A DNA stretch of 64,000 nt from Euglena gracilis (GCA_039621445.1 CP154956.1:75802192-75866191); one strand, 5' to 3'; shown: positions 31,835 through 43,870, counted from the stretch's first letter. The notes: generated from the letters alone by a model not told the origin. Numbers and translations are program-made.

Positions 31835-32540
31835 TCTCCATTTGGGAGTGGAATTGAAGCAAAAATAGTCCAAAGGATCAAGGGAAATCAGAGGCCCCCC
31901 ACCCCAACGTGAGACCTCCCAGAGTTAAATTTGGGCATCTATATGGGCAATCATAAACCTCCTCCCAGTTCGTATTTGAGCAGAATTTCAAGACTCTCAG
32001 GGGAGGTTTTACATTATTTCACTTCCAAGTCCCTCACCCAGCCAACAAGTGAAGAGACAATCCCGACGAGGGGACTATTTTTTGGGGGGGGGAACAACAA
32101 AATCCCATCCCTGAGGATAGACCAGATGAGATGTGATTGCTCTTGCTGAGGGAAACGATCTCATGTGGAAGAAAAACGCCAACTAAAAATCCGCAGGGGT
32201 CTCATTTAAATGCCATCATTCCATCTGAGACAGCAAATGACTGCATTACAGGACAGAATTCTGCACTGCACACCGGTTGAAGGAAATCAAGTTCGGATTC
32301 ACCTTGCGCTCTGAAAAGAGTATTGCAGTAGATGCCAGGCCACCCCAATAAACAACGGAGATGTAAGGATGGTGTATCAATCAAAATGCCAAAAGGGTGC
32401 ATAAAGTGGTGTTTTTTTTAAAAAAAAAACCGGATGGAGAAATCATTGCATCAAAACAGCGTTTGCGGTTGCACACAGCAGGGATTGGTGCTGGTCAATA
32501 GTTGGGGGGGGTCAAATTCTTATCCATATTTATCCGTAAT
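31835..32540. other. Spacer without a supported gene
   Basis: Mixed-composition sequence with a G-run at 32,080 and 32,504. Short open frames on both strands lack codon bias. Nothing further seen. Confidence 0.35.
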
Positions 32541-32544
32541 CATC

Positions 32545-32830
32545 CGCAGTTATCCGTAGTTGCAAAAACACCCATATCGACTGGGCAACCATCCAAAAAG
32601 GTTGAATCATAAAAAGAGAAGACAGATCGAGTGTAATTAAATCTCTGGAACGTCCAAAAACCACGATCTAAAAGAATATGGCATGCATGCAATAAACACT
32701 AATGTGTGATACCCCCCTCCAACTTAATCAAAAATCCTTGTGAGCCATGCCAGACCTCATTTCCGTGGTTATCTGCAGTTATCCGTATTTGGGGGTTTCG
32801 GGATTATCCGTAGTTATCCATAATTATCCA
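32545..32830. repeat. TTATCCGTAGTT dispersed repeat, copy 2
   Basis: Direct copy of 30,765-31,030, with shared CGACTGGGCAACCATCCAAA, AGAAGACAGATCGAGTG-type and GAGCCATGCCAGACCTCAT stretches. Confidence 0.65.
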
Positions 32831-32919
32831 TTTCCGCACGGATGTCTGGCCACTCTGGCCATCAACTTTGTTTGCTTAGCAAACTGGTTCTCTTCTCCGT
32901 TTCCGTTCTTTTACAGCCC

Positions 32920-33065
32920 AGCAACGATATTTGGAACATCAGAGGAAGGGTCTGCACTCCATGTAATCCACAAGTTGAGCCTTCAGGTTGCCCTCGAAGA
33001 TGAGGCTGTGGAAAGAATGGAAAGGGGGACAATTTTCTTTGAAAATTTGAAACAATACATATTTT
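32920..33065 (+). CDS. Candidate exon of unknown function
   Basis: The plus frame reads FGTSEEGSALHVIHKLSLQV and ALEDEAVERMERGTIFF, charged and helical. It is bordered by AT-rich sequence on both sides. Codon third positions are mixed. No family is recognised and the strand choice rests only on the sensible residue composition. Confidence 0.35.
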
Positions 33066-33069
33066 TTTC

Positions 33070-33890
33070 ATGTTTTCCAATCAAATTGAGTTGACCCTTC
33101 GTCTTACATTGTCAATTTGAAATAAAAAAAATTGGATCTATAATCCGGACAAAAATGATGCCAAAAATGACGACAAACAAAGATGATGGGAAATCACCCA
33201 TTCTTTGTTATTTTTTCCCGTCATTCTCCCATACCTTTCTTCGACCTTTTGGACCAGCCACGTCCACAGGCAATCAAATTCACGCACAAAAAAAAAATGG
33301 GGAAATGACACATGGTCTATCATGAGGTCTGCTTTTATCAAAAACCACAAAAAAGATACGAAGAAGACCATTTTGAACTTTTTTTTTGAAATTTTGAGTT
33401 TGCCTTTTTTTGCCAAAATTTATTCTTCACAAATAGGTAAAATTACCACCATTTTCTTGTGAAAAGTTGAAGTTTCCCATTGTTAATGTTTCCGAAAAAA
33501 TCGAAAATTTCCCATCATTTTATTCCTGGCCTTTTTCCTGTCATTCTTGTACTGTAATTTGAAGCTCAATTCAATGCAAATTCACTTATTCAGTTATTTT
33601 ATTATTCAGTTATCGGAGACAGGCACACCTTTCCCATAGGCCGTGGTACAACTTGTTGGGAAGGACTGAAACCTCGCACGCTGGTGTTTCTGTGTGGTGC
33701 ATGATGGTGTGCAATGTTTGTTTCCAATGTATGGAATGGAGTGAAAGCAATGCAAAACCTTCTTGTTTTGTGTAACTTCTGAATAAAGCAATCAAAAAGA
33801 ACAAAAGAGATCAGTTCAAAAAATCACATTATTGATAACTTTCGAATCTTCCAGCCTGAACCTGCAATGCTGCCCGTTTGCAGTCGCAAA
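33070..33890. other. AT-rich spacer, no gene seen
   Basis: Long AT-rich stretch with weak open frames on both strands and no conserved motif or clear repeat. Confidence 0.4.
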
Positions 33891-33894
33891 AATA

Positions 33895-34300
33895 GTTACC
33901 CCCCCCCCCCAATACAACCCCACCCAAATATAAAACCCCCCCTGAGGACCTTGAAATCCCGCCCAATATAAACCCCCCCCTCTGGTGCGAAGCGCTGGAA
34001 GAAAAAAAATTGGACAAAACCTCTCCTGAAATTGTGATTTTTGGCAAATTTGGGAGCAATTTTACCAAAAACGTGTGAAAATTGCTCCTTCGCCCGAAAA
34101 ATAAAAATTTTGGACCCCCAAGGGCGGGCGTATTTGCGATTTTGGACCGAAAATGTGACTACCGGATCCCGCCAAGAGGTTGAATTTCTCCGACCAAATA
34201 TAACCCCCCCCCCAAATATGAAATCCCCCGTGGGGTCTTGAAATTTCCACCCAAATATGAAACCACGGGTTTTGTATTTGGGGGGGTTTAGGGGGCATTA
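33895..34300. repeat. C-tract / CAAATATAA repeat block
   Basis: The left end is ATAGTTA, a C-run and AATACAACC. The right end is GTATTT, a G-run and TTTAGG. Inside, ACCCAAATATAAAACCCCC-like words recur and a GCGAAGCGCTGG hairpin motif lies at 33,989-34,000. A similar block with ATCATCATC lies at 44,590-44,995. Confidence 0.5.
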
Positions 34301-34304
34301 CTTC

Positions 34305-35275
34305 CTTGAATTTTGTGGGTCATACCCAACCAGGGGTTTTTTTTAAGACCGGGGGGGAGGGGGGGAGGGGGTCGGCACCCACCCACCCACCCCCTGGGGT
34401 GGGCCCCCCCCAGGGGAGGGGGGGTCCTGGGGGACCCACCCACTTTTGCCTCAAAATGCTAAAAATGGCACCTTTTCAAAATTTTCGGCGCCGAAAAGAT
34501 ATACCCACCAGCCCCTACCCCCACCCCCCGGGGGGGGGGAGGGGGGTCCAAGGGACCCACCCACCCTCCCCCCCCCCGGGGGAGGGGGGCCAAGACTAAA
34601 AAAAACCCCTGTACCCAACCCCCAGCCCCAAAGCCTCTGCCAGCCCATGGGGCATGGTGATGGTGTCTGCATGCTGGCAGCAGTGGCCCAGCCAGCTCTG
34701 CTGCTGCGCGCTGTGAAAAGTTGAGCCAGTCCTATGAAAGCGAAATTCGTGATTTCTGTCCCTCTCGTATGCCACGCCAAACGCAGATTACGCAAGGGGG
34801 GGCGAGGCGGTCCATACTGGGGTGGGTAGCCTTGGATCTCATCTTTGAACGACACAAGGTGGCAACCCTTTTTTTCAACAGAGGGAGGCTGAGAGGTCAA
34901 GGTGATCATTTTGGGCAATTTTACGCCTTCTTTGCCATTTTCAGCCCAAAATGATCACCCTACCAAGTCACTGCCCTCTCAGCCTGCATTGGCAGGGGCT
35001 GTCATCATGCGTTGTTCAACGATGGGATCCAAGGCTACCCACCCCAGTATGGACCTCCTCGCCCACCTTGCGTAATCTGCGTTTGGCGTGGCATACGAGA
35101 GGGACAGAAATCACGAATTTGGCTTTCATAAGACTGGCTCAAATTTTCACAGCATGTGGCAGCAGAGCTGGCTGGCCGCTGCTGCATTCCAACATGCACA
35201 CACCATCCCCATACCCCATGGGCTGGCAGAGACTTTGGGGCTGGGGGTCGGGTGTGACCCACAAAATTTGGGGAA
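34305..35275. repeat. Large foldback (inverted repeat) with about 300-bp arms
   Basis: The left arm (34,305-34,330 plus 34,612-34,900) and the right arm (about 34,975-35,275) are reverse complements. They share GGGGTGGGTAGCCTTGGATC / GATCCAAGGCTACCCACCCC, TTGGCGTGGCATACGAGAGG and the CAGCCCATGGGG ... TGTGGGTCA(T) end. A small hAT-like element sits in the left arm. A more diverged copy of one arm is at 29,600-29,925. Foldback transposon is the likeliest explanation. No target duplication was found. Confidence 0.75.
34331..34611. mobile_element. Miniature hAT-like element, 8-bp target duplication
   Basis: The ends CAGGGGTTTTTTTTAAGAC and AAGACTAAAAAAAACCCCTG are inverted repeats. TACCCAAC is duplicated exactly at 34,323-34,330 and 34,612-34,619. 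The uninterrupted sequence is seen at about 29,885-29,915 and, slightly diverged, at 35,240-35,272. The 281-bp interior is C/G tracts and a TTTTCGGCGCCGAAAAG hairpin shared with 20,340-20,365. It has no coding capacity. Confidence 0.9.
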
Positions 35276-35384
35276 TTGATGCCCCCTGCTGTACAGAAGA
35301 CCAGAGAGAGAAGACTGCGAAGAAAGCTAAATTTGATTGCGCTGGGGAAGGTTGGTGCTGGGCTTAAAAGTGCCACTGCAGGCA

Positions 35385-35560
35385 GGTCCTTCCCAGAAGC
35401 AAACCTTCTGCGCCGTCCCCGACGTCGTCCGACGCTTCCTCCAGGTATGGCTCATCAGTACCAGGACCTTTGTTCTGTTTGCATTCGCCTCAGGAGGCCG
35501 TTTCTGCCCAGAGCACCATCAACGAAAGAGTTCCTTCATTGACAAAGTACAACGGCAGGG
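35385..35560 (+). CDS. Weak candidate exon
   Basis: The plus frame gives KQTFCAVPDVVRRFLQ before a possible GTATGG donor, with a continuation SGGRFCPEHHQRKSSFIDKV. Residues look ordinary but there is no motif and no confirmed junction. Confidence 0.25.
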
Positions 35561-35599
35561 CACCCCTCCCCAATGCGCACCGTCCTAATTGCGCACATC

Positions 35600-36370
35600 C
35601 TCTCATACATGTGTTCGTCAATTGAAATAAACAAAATAACAGCAGTGCTGAAATGGTGAAAATGGGAGCAAATCATATGGATTGCAAATTTTTGTCACCA
35701 ATGAATGCGCAACCTGGAGGGCCTGAAACTTGGTTCTAAAATGCGAACGTGTGCACTCATTGGGGTTAGCCTTTGTATGAAGAAGACAAGCGCCCTGTCC
35801 CTCATTCAACTGGTACACGTCCACCTGCACAGCAGCGTCGCTGACTGGAATGGGCTCGTGAACTGAAATGAGAGGAAGAAGGACCCTTTACATGAAACAC
35901 CAAGCACTGACCTTGGGTTAAAAATGAATTGCGCGTGTGGTGACCAGATGTTGCTCAGGTTTTGACACACCAAGGGTTTTATCACAAGGATTGGCATAAT
36001 TTTGCCCCTCCGCAGATTGAAATAAATTCGCAATACCCCCCATGCAACCTCCAAAAAACTTGGCCACTAAATAATACCCCAAATATGACCCCGGGTCTTC
36101 ATTTTGGGTCCGTTGCTGAAAATCCCAAGGGCAAGGGGGGTCTGCCTTACCTTTGGGGGGGTCTGCCTTTTAGATTTTTGCTGAAAAACTTGATCGAAAA
36201 AATCTTCCCCAAGGAAAGGTCCAAAAATAGGTCCAAGAATGGAATTTTTTTTTCAACGAAGAAAAGTTGTCTCAGAAAATGCTGGTTTTAACCCATGCAA
36301 AATGGACAAAAAATAAACAAAAAAAAACTGTCAAAAATCACCTGTTTTGGGGGCACTTTCAAAACTTTGG
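35600..36370. other. Spacer, no gene seen
   Basis: Mixed sequence turning to AT-rich with an AAATATGACCCC word like the C-tract repeats. No supported coding region. Confidence 0.35.
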
Positions 36371-36384
36371 GGGGGGGTCTATTT

Positions 36385-36630
36385 TTTTGGATTTCCTGCA
36401 ACCTGTGACCGGGGGGGGGGTCGTAACACCCCCATAACCTGCAACCTGTGACCGGGGGTGGTCATAAATGAGGGGGTGGTCGTAGGTAAGGTGGTGTTAA
36501 AATTTTCGCAACCTGCAACCTGTGACCGGGGGGGGGGTCATAACACCCCCATGACCTGCAACCTGTGACCGGGGGGTGGTCGTAAATGAGGGGTGGTCGT
36601 ACGACTGGGGGGGGGGGGCGGGTATTTTTT
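36385..36630. repeat. Tandem ACCTGCAACCTGTGACCGGGG repeat
   Basis: Four copies of CTGCAACCTGTGACCGGGGG followed alternately by TCGTAACACCCCCAT or TGGTCGTAAATGAGGGG. It is the reverse complement of the cluster inside element B at 7,960-8,360. Confidence 0.75.
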
Positions 36631-36699
36631 ATTTTGGAGGTCTGGGTTTTAGATTTTTTCTGAAAATCGGCAGGGAGGGGGCTTATTTGGGGGGGGTCT

Positions 36700-37380
36700 T
36701 ATTTTGGGGCAGGGTTAATTCTGCAGGCAATAATAATAATAATTATGCACCCCAGCTGCATTCCCCCCATTCTTGACACGCAAAAATGCGGCTAACACGG
36801 GATGTGTGTTATGGACACGTGTAAACTGTACCATAAAAGTGCGGTTGACACGATGTGTGTGTCATGGACCAGGCATGCCAAGGACAAGGGGTGGAATGTA
36901 GTGAGAAACAAATGTCTAAATAATTCCAAACAAACAAAATACAGGGAAATAAAAGTGCTGGGAAATATCCAAATTTCCCCTCATTTTATCCTTATCCTTC
37001 CCACCAAACATTTCCGATCCCCTTTAGATTTATTTCAAAAAATTTGAAATCAAACCTTTGTTTTGTTGTCAACTCATACAATTCACTTCTGTGGGATTCA
37101 GCACTGCCATTCCATTTTCAAAGGTCCTTGATCAGGCTTCTTTTTTATGGAAAAAGGTGGGGATTTGGGGTGAGTGCTGTAGCACATCCCCTGGTGCGAA
37201 TGCACACGCAACATTTCTTTGCCCAGAGTGGTGACAAGCCATAGCAATGCATCCCCTTGCAACAACGTGATGACCCGTTTATGGGGTTTCCAGAGATCAC
37301 AAATCATTGCGGCCAATGAAATAATAATTGCTGGAAGTTCAAATGGGCCGAGAACATGTTGCCTGTTGCAAAAAAACCGC
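36700..37380. other. Spacer, no gene seen
   Basis: Mostly AT-rich with a short ATAATAATAAT tract at 36,728-36,742. No exon recognised until the minus-strand exon at 37,384. Confidence 0.35.
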
Positions 37381-37383
37381 GCG

Positions 37384-37556
37384 GGAGAGTCCCGAGGTTT
37401 GGAGGCATACACGCATCGCTCACGACGAGGCTGTCGAGGGCCTCCACCAGGAAGGTGTTTGATGCGAATGCAATTTGCTGCCGCGGCACCAACATGGGCT
37501 GCTCCCGCTCCAGCAGCTGAGGAGGTACGGGGAGGGCGGCGGGGTGGGTGTCTGAG
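37384..37556 (-). CDS. Exon of an unidentified gene
   Basis: The minus strand reads PPQLLEREQPMLVPRQQIAF, ASNTFLVEALDSLVVSDACM and PPNLGTLPR, a continuous protein-like stretch with mostly G/C-ending codons. Known families were considered without a match. Its upstream neighbour in the direction of transcription is repeat DNA. The next exon would lie below 37.3 kb and is not recognised. Confidence 0.6.
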
Positions 37557-37696
37557 AACTGATTTCCCAACCATGGTGATGCATCACCAACCATGGTGTT
37601 GCTTCAACAATGCCCTGGTCGCCGTTGCACCAAGGCATCGTGCTAACCCTGGGAGGCCAGCTAAAAACACATATGGCATAAAGTCAGGCCCCCTTA

Positions 37697-37930
37697 CCCA
37701 GGTAAGGGGTGGGTAAGGGGTGGGTAAGGGGTGGGTAAGGGGTGGGTAAGGGGTGGGTAAGGCGTGGGTAAGGGGGGGGTGCGGGGTGGGTAAGGGGTGG
37801 GTAAGGGGTGGGTAAGGGGTGGGTAAGGGGTGGGTAAGGGGTGGGTAAGGGGTGGGTAGGGGGGGGGGTAAGGGGTGGGTAAGGGGGGGGGGTATGGGGT
37901 GGGCAGGGGGGGGGTGGGGGGAGGTCGGGG
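37697..37930. repeat. G-rich minisatellite GGGGTGGGTAA, array 1
   Basis: About 15 units of 11 bp (GGGGTGGGTAA) with a few variants, ending in long G-runs. The G-triplets make the strand a strong candidate for G-quadruplex formation. Each unit also contains a GTAAG donor-like word. Confidence 0.95.
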
Positions 37931-38034
37931 GGGGGGTGGAGGGGTGGTTTGGGGTGGGGTGAGAATGAAGTGTATGGGGATGTTGTTTATTATGTTTGTT
38001 GACAAAATCCGCTCTTTGCCCTCAAAATCTGCCA

Positions 38035-38275
38035 AAGACGAGGATGAGGTTTATTTTTTTGCCGGGGGGGGGTGCGGGGGGGGGGGGGGGGCAACCCCCC
38101 CCCCCCCCCGGGCAATGGAGCAGTTCAATGGGTCCCGCTACTTGCCATAAAAATGGGGCAGAGACGAGGATGAGGTTTATTTTTTTGCCGGGGGGGGGGT
38201 CCGGGGGGGGGGCGGGAGCCCCCCCCCGGGCAATAGAGCAGTTCAATGGGTCCCGCTACTTGCCATCAAAATGAT
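38035..38275. repeat. Tandem duplication between the G-rich arrays
   Basis: Two direct copies of a 120-bp unit: GACGAGGATGAGGTTTATTT, TTTTGCCGGGG, a G-run/C-run hairpin, then CAGTTCAATGGGTCCCGCTA and CTTGCCAT. Confidence 0.9.
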
Positions 38276-38307
38276 GCATCCGAAATTTTTTTTGTCCCAC
38301 ATGACTT

Positions 38308-38562
38308 GGGGTAAGGGGTGGGTAAGGGGTGGGTAAGGGGGGGGGTAAGGGGTGGGTAAGGGGGGGGTAAGGGGTGGGTAAGGGGTGGGTAAGGGGTGGG
38401 TAAGGGGTGGGTAAGGGGTGGGTAAGGGGTGGGTAAGGGGTGGGTAAGGGGTGGGTAAGGGGTGGGTAAGGGGTGGGTAAGGGGTGGGTAAGGGGTGGGT
38501 AAGGGGTGGGTAAGGGGTGGGTAAGGGGTGGGTAAGGGGTGGGTAAGGGGTAAGGGGGTGGT
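38308..38562. repeat. G-rich minisatellite GGGGTGGGTAA, array 2
   Basis: About 22 units of the same 11-bp repeat as array 1, in the same orientation, about 400 bp downstream. Confidence 0.95.
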
Positions 38563-38599
38563 AAGGGGGCTTCACTTTGTGCCATGACTCGCTAAAAAA

Positions 38600-40420
38600 G
38601 TGGAAATCTGGGCTGGCTGGAAAAAGGCTGCTGGTTGCCCCCTGCCCCTTGGGTGGGTCCCCAGTTGGAACTAGCTGGATGTGAGCTGAAAATCAAATTT
38701 TTTTTTAAAAGGCCAAATCAGCAAAAAACACAACCCAGACAATCCACTTTCGACTTTTTTGTTTTTAAACAAAAGCCTGGCTCCATTTTGGTGTCCTCCG
38801 AGGCAGGAAAAATCTCATTCTCGTGCTGCCGTTCAGGTGGCAAGACAAGAATCAAAAATCGTTGATGTGGGGGGGGGGGGGGCTGTGAGGGGGGGGGGCG
38901 CTCTGGCATTGACTTTCTGGTCAAAAAATGTTAAGAATTCCGAGGAAAACAGCAAGGTTGCACTCCCTACAGACTGGATTGTTGCCCACCTGGTCCGTGG
39001 AACGGATCACACTCCCAGGGGAGGGGGCGCCAGATTTGCCCTTTTCATCGTGATTACCATTTGGGTAATTCTTTGGGTAATTTGCAGAAAAATGGGGTTA
39101 AAACCCACTTCTGTTTAAATTCTGGGCGACCCTGCATGGTAGGTGGGGGGGTCGACCACCCCCCCCACCTCCTCCTCCTGAATTTCCAGGAGCACCAATT
39201 TTCGATCCCAAAAAATTTTGTTAAAAAATCTGTGAAAATGCTGTGGTGGGTAGGGTGGACCACCCCCCCACCTCCGGGGTGGGGGGGCAGTCGACCACCC
39301 ACCCCACAGGCCTTCCTGTTCTGCCCCGAAAATGCAGGGGGGGGGTTGGTCGACCCCCCCCACCCACCACCCTGGCTGTTTGGCCGATTCCCGTTCTGCT
39401 TGACCATAGAGGGCCAAATTTTTGTCTCAATTTGCAGCCTAAAACACCAAACCCTGGCCTTAGTTCAACCTTAATTCCAAGTTGCCCCATGACCCTCATC
39501 CTATTCTTCACTAAACCACAAGGAGTGGCAATATGGAGCCTCCTTTTTTCTTGGTGAGATGGACTCAAACACAACAAAAATGCAGAATTTTCGAAATAAA
39601 GAATGTGGCCGAATTTGAAAGCAGTTGTGATCCTTGCAAGCAAATGGGTGGGCGCAAAAATGCACGTACTAACTTCACCCAACCCCAAAATGGGATCTAC
39701 ACAGAGACAAGGCAAGGAGGGTGCACCTGAAGGATTGCCTCTCGCACGTCCTTGTACCGGGCAGTGGAGCGGCCTCGCACACAACCTTCAACTGAAAAAG
39801 CAACAAACAAAGTAGCATTGTCAGATCCAATAAAAAAGACATCTGTTCATTGGCATCTAAATTTGTCGGTGGTCCCCAAAGCCATCTTCTCCCCCTGACC
39901 CTCATTCCCCCCCACCCCTGGGTGCCAGCCCGGGCACGATTGAAGGCAAGGCCGTGGGGCCAACCTTGAGGCGCCAAATCCGCATGTTAAAATATCGGCG
40001 TGCCAAGCACACAATAGGCCAAAAGACCAAAAATGGGGGGCCATGCAAGTTCAGTCCAAATCCAACGGTGGGGACCAAATCTGCATGCAAGGAGGAGGGG
40101 GCCAAATGCACCGGGAGGGGGGGGGAGGGGGTGAATGACTTCTTTTGGAGGGGTATGTGGTGAAAATCGAGTTTTTCAGTTTGAGATTTTCATCTGTTCG
40201 ATGGGTTTTGGCTTTCAGGCTTAAGATGAGAGATACGTGTCGGGTGAGTTTGTTTTTGTAATATGATTTTGGTCATTTTTTTTCTATTCCATATTCAAAA
40301 AGCGGGGCCCTCTGAAAACATGCAAATTCCCAGGTTTCCAACGGGGCGATCAACTGAATTCAAATTTATTCCCCATTCCTGTCCTGACGTCCTGACCAAG
40401 CACCTATGGTCAAGCCCAAA
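38600..40420. other. Repeat-rich spacer with GTCGACC palindromes
   Basis: Several hairpins of the form GTGGGGGGGTCGACCACC (39,142-39,165, 39,240-39,300, 39,340-39,370), GGCTGG blocks and AT-rich stretches. Open frames across the hairpins (for example 39,061-39,474) consist of repeat translation. No gene assigned. Confidence 0.4.
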
Positions 40421-40424
40421 ATTT

Positions 40425-41700
40425 CCCCATTTTAGGCCATTTTAGGCCATTTTAGGCCATTTTAAGGTATAGGTGGGGGTTCTGAAAATCATAATTTTGC
40501 GTCATTTTTGTCCCAAAAACTGCATCATAACTGCATCACACACCTTCTCTTATTCAGTAATACAAGTGGACAGGGTTATTGACACCATTTGGACAAAATT
40601 ACTAAAACTTTTGGACAAAATTATTGAAACTTTTGGACAAAGCTATTGAAACTCAGAAAAAAAATAAGCACATGGAAACTGAGGAAATCCTCAAACCTTG
40701 TATTGTGTTCAAAGTGTGATCCCACACTTCATTAATCTGGACGGTTCACTTTGTTGCAAAAATAAATTAACGTGGAAACAACCTTGTTCAGTTTGGTTCA
40801 TCAGAAGAAACAACTCATACCGTCCAATTTCAACGTAATGACAACCACACCATTCCTTCTTCAATGATATTTGATTTGTTTAGAAGTCACAAAATGAGTA
40901 AATTTTGAGATTGCACCCCAAAGGGCGGCGAGACGATAACAATTTTTTTTTATTAATCGGCCAAAAAAATGAGTCGAATTTTGAGATTGCCACCTGAAGG
41001 GCGGCGAGACGATAACACTTTTTTATTCATCATAATTTGGAAATCCAAGGATGTTGTTTAAAAACGTTTAATTGCCTTCAAAACACGCTAAAACCATCAA
41101 AAAAAAACCAACAAGAAGCATTTTAGTTATGTTTTTTTTGTTGTTGCAAACCTTGTCCTTTTGCCCAAAATGCAAGTCTGAAAAACAGGTTGTTTGAAAA
41201 CATTTGACAACCTTGCGGAAATCCACCTGGTGGACAAACAAAATCTGCTTGTCCCTCCCAGGCTGCTCCAAGCCGTTCCAGCCTCATGCGTCCTCCGCCC
41301 CCTGGGGATATCCAGGGAGCCATTTACGGCAGTGAATTTCTTTTTCAGAAAAAAAACAAACATATACTAAAAGTTTTTATTTGTGCAACCAAAAAGCGCA
41401 AATTTATGCTGGATTGTGATTTGAAGGAATCCCGGTACCTAAAGAATAAGCATACACATCTTTCAATTGAAATTTTCCCAACATCTTTCACCTTTTTTAT
41501 AATTTTTTCTGTATTTTCCCCATACTTCTAAATTTGACACCGAAAATCATTACCTGAGTGGCTTCAGTTGTTCACACAAAAAATTGCAACAGAATTATGC
41601 AACAGAATTTTTCCCATTTTAGGCCATTTTAGGCCATTTTAGGGACCCATCTATAGGGGGTCAAAAAGTCATTTTAGGCCATTTTAGGCCATTTTAACTA
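40425..41700. repeat. AT-rich segment bounded by TTTTAGGCCA direct repeats
   Basis: CATTTTAGGC is tandemly repeated at 40,430-40,465 and at 41,610-41,695. Between them lie a threefold ATTGAAACTTTTGGACAAA repeat (40,590-40,655) and a tandem pair of 76-bp units containing AAAGGGCGGCGAGACGATAA (40,890-41,030). No gene seen. Confidence 0.55.
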
Positions 41701-41944
41701 TAAATGCTTGGTCCTGACGAAGCCTGTTGTATTCCCAACGACGGCCTTTTGACACAGCACACACAAAGAAAAGAGGAAACAGCAAAATTTGTTTTTGGAA
41801 ACATTACCACAAAAAGCCAAAGAGCGCCCCCCCCCCCCCCCGAATGACAACAGGTTGTTGTCCAGCTTTTGAACTGGTGGAAAATCCAGATGGGTTCGCT
41901 ACAAATGAGGGGTTCGTTATCAGAGATTGCCATAGAGGAAAGTC

Positions 41945-42240
41945 ATCACGCCCCCCCCCCCCTATGTCCAACGACCGGTAACCTCTGTCCTCCGACCGGG
42001 GGGGGGGGGTCGTTGGGACATAGGTTGGTGACCAAAAAGGTGCCCTCTGACCGGGGGGCTGGTCGTTGGACATCGGGAAAAAAAAGTTTGCCGAAACCCC
42101 CCCAAACAGGTCAAATTTTTCCTTCCGAGGCTTCGCGCCCCCATTTCCAACCCTGTCAACAAATATTTACTCAAATAGCACCCAAAACTGACGTCCTTGG
42201 ACGATTTTGTTGCGGAGATCACGTCAAGAGAACGTACAAG
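41945..42240. repeat. TATGTCCAACGACC repeat, copy 2
   Basis: Begins with a C-run and TATGTCCAACGACCGGTAAC, contains CTGACCGGGGGGCTGGTCGT and a GAGGCTTCGCGCC motif. It is related to 5,092-5,452. An isolated end (GTCGTTGGACATAGGGG, twice) lies at 42,830-42,872. Confidence 0.55.
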
Positions 42241-42354
42241 GAAAATGCAAACAAAGGTAGGTGACCAATGTAAAGAGGCTCAGTGACGGAAAACACCGGT
42301 CACAGAAACGAAACGGAATCACAGCGGCGCAACCATAACGCAACTTCCTCTTCC

Positions 42355-42560
42355 CTCCCATCCCTTCCCTTCCATGTCTCTCCAACCATCACTCCGTCAC
42401 CCTTTACTGGGGAAACCCTTTTTCCGATCCCACATCACGGCAAACCCTTGCACAACTTTTTCATCCTTTCCCACCACAGGTGCAGATTCCTTCTTTTTCT
42501 TTGGTTCTCCCATCTTCGGGACCTCCAAATTTGGAGGAATGAAATCATCCCGCATCACAT
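42355..42560 (+). CDS. Weak candidate exon
   Basis: The plus frame reads GKPFFRSHITANPCTTFSSF and ends GGMKSSRIT before a TGA at 42,560-42,562. Ser/Phe-rich, no motif, mixed codon ends. Confidence 0.25.
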
Positions 42561-42899
42561 GACGAGTGAAATACTAGGTAACACCCGAAAATGTCATGGT
42601 GGAACGCTGGGAGTGTGTTGAAGCTCCTTCAACAACCGCAGGCACTATCTTCCCGGTGGTGCACTCTTAATGCACAAAACTCCCTGGAGGGAACATTTTA
42701 ATGGACGATGGGCTGCGGGGTAGAGGACAAGGGAGGAAGAAAAGCCTTTCAGGGCTGGCAAACCTCCCGTTTTCACACACCTGCAAAAAAACATCAAACC
42801 TCTGAAAAGGTGTCCTCTGACCGGGGGGGGGTGGTCGTTGGACATAGGGGGGTCGTTGGACATAGGGGGGGGGGAGGGTAAGGATGACAGACAATCATT

Positions 42900-43870
42900 T
42901 TATTTTCAGGCAAATATGATAAAAACCATTGTTCACAATACAAAAATCTTCGACCACAATCCAAAAAGCTTGATGAGGACGCTCCCTCTGGTCTTGCTCC
43001 TGCTCCTCATCTCAGAAAACGGTCAACCCGCTGGCATTTTGTGTGTGTGAATGCCTGACTGCCCAGCTTCAAGCTTCAGCACTTTGCTGCAACTTTTGTG
43101 GGTGCCAGGTGCTGGGTCCAACAGAACAAATAAAACTGTAGCGGAGAGGAGAGAAAAATTACCTCTCCCTTCTTCCAGGTTTAGGACCCCGCCCTTAGCA
43201 ACTGGAAAGGATGACCAAAAAACTTCCCTTCTTCAAACAGAATCAGGTTGATTCCCCATGGTAAACCCACCGTCACTTTTTCTGGACCCATCAATAAATA
43301 AATTCAACCAATTTCAGAATTATACTGACCCATTCAACGGCTACATGATTACCGGAATGTGGGTTCTTTTGAAACAACCTTAATGAATTCTTCTCTCCTC
43401 TCCATGCTGCTCAGGGTTTGATATAAAGGTCAGACCCCACCCAGGGGATTCCTCAAAGACCCCCTGGGGGGGGTCCAGCCTCCGGTTGGAAAGGCTGCTG
43501 GCTAGAAACGAGCTGCTGGCTGGACCCCCCTGGGAGGGATAGGGAGGAGGGAGGAGAGGGGTCCGGGGCTGGAGGGGACTGTGCTGAGGTGGGTCGATGA
43601 AAAAAATTTCCTAAAGCATTTTTGCCTTCTCGACATTTTTGACTATCCCTGCATTTTTTTTTCTGTTCCTCTAGTCCCGATCCAACCTTGATCTAGGTGA
43701 GCTGGGCAGCCCAGTTGGCTGGCCAGCCTGCGGCCAGCTGGCCCGGCCTCCGGCCGAACCCAACTTTATTTCACCGACCCCCGGGGGGGGGCTCCCAGCC
43801 CCGATTTGGGCTGCTGGCTGGCTGGACCCCCCCCCCCCCCAAGTGATAGGGTCCCCTCTGGCTTAAGAAA
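42900..43870. other. Repeat spacer with CAGGGTTTGATAT end
   Basis: CAGGGTTTGATATAAAGG at 43,412-43,429 looks like one end of the hAT-like family at 62,762-63,827, but no matching opposite end with a target duplication was found. The rest is GGCTGGCTGG and C/G-tract repeat DNA. Confidence 0.4.
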
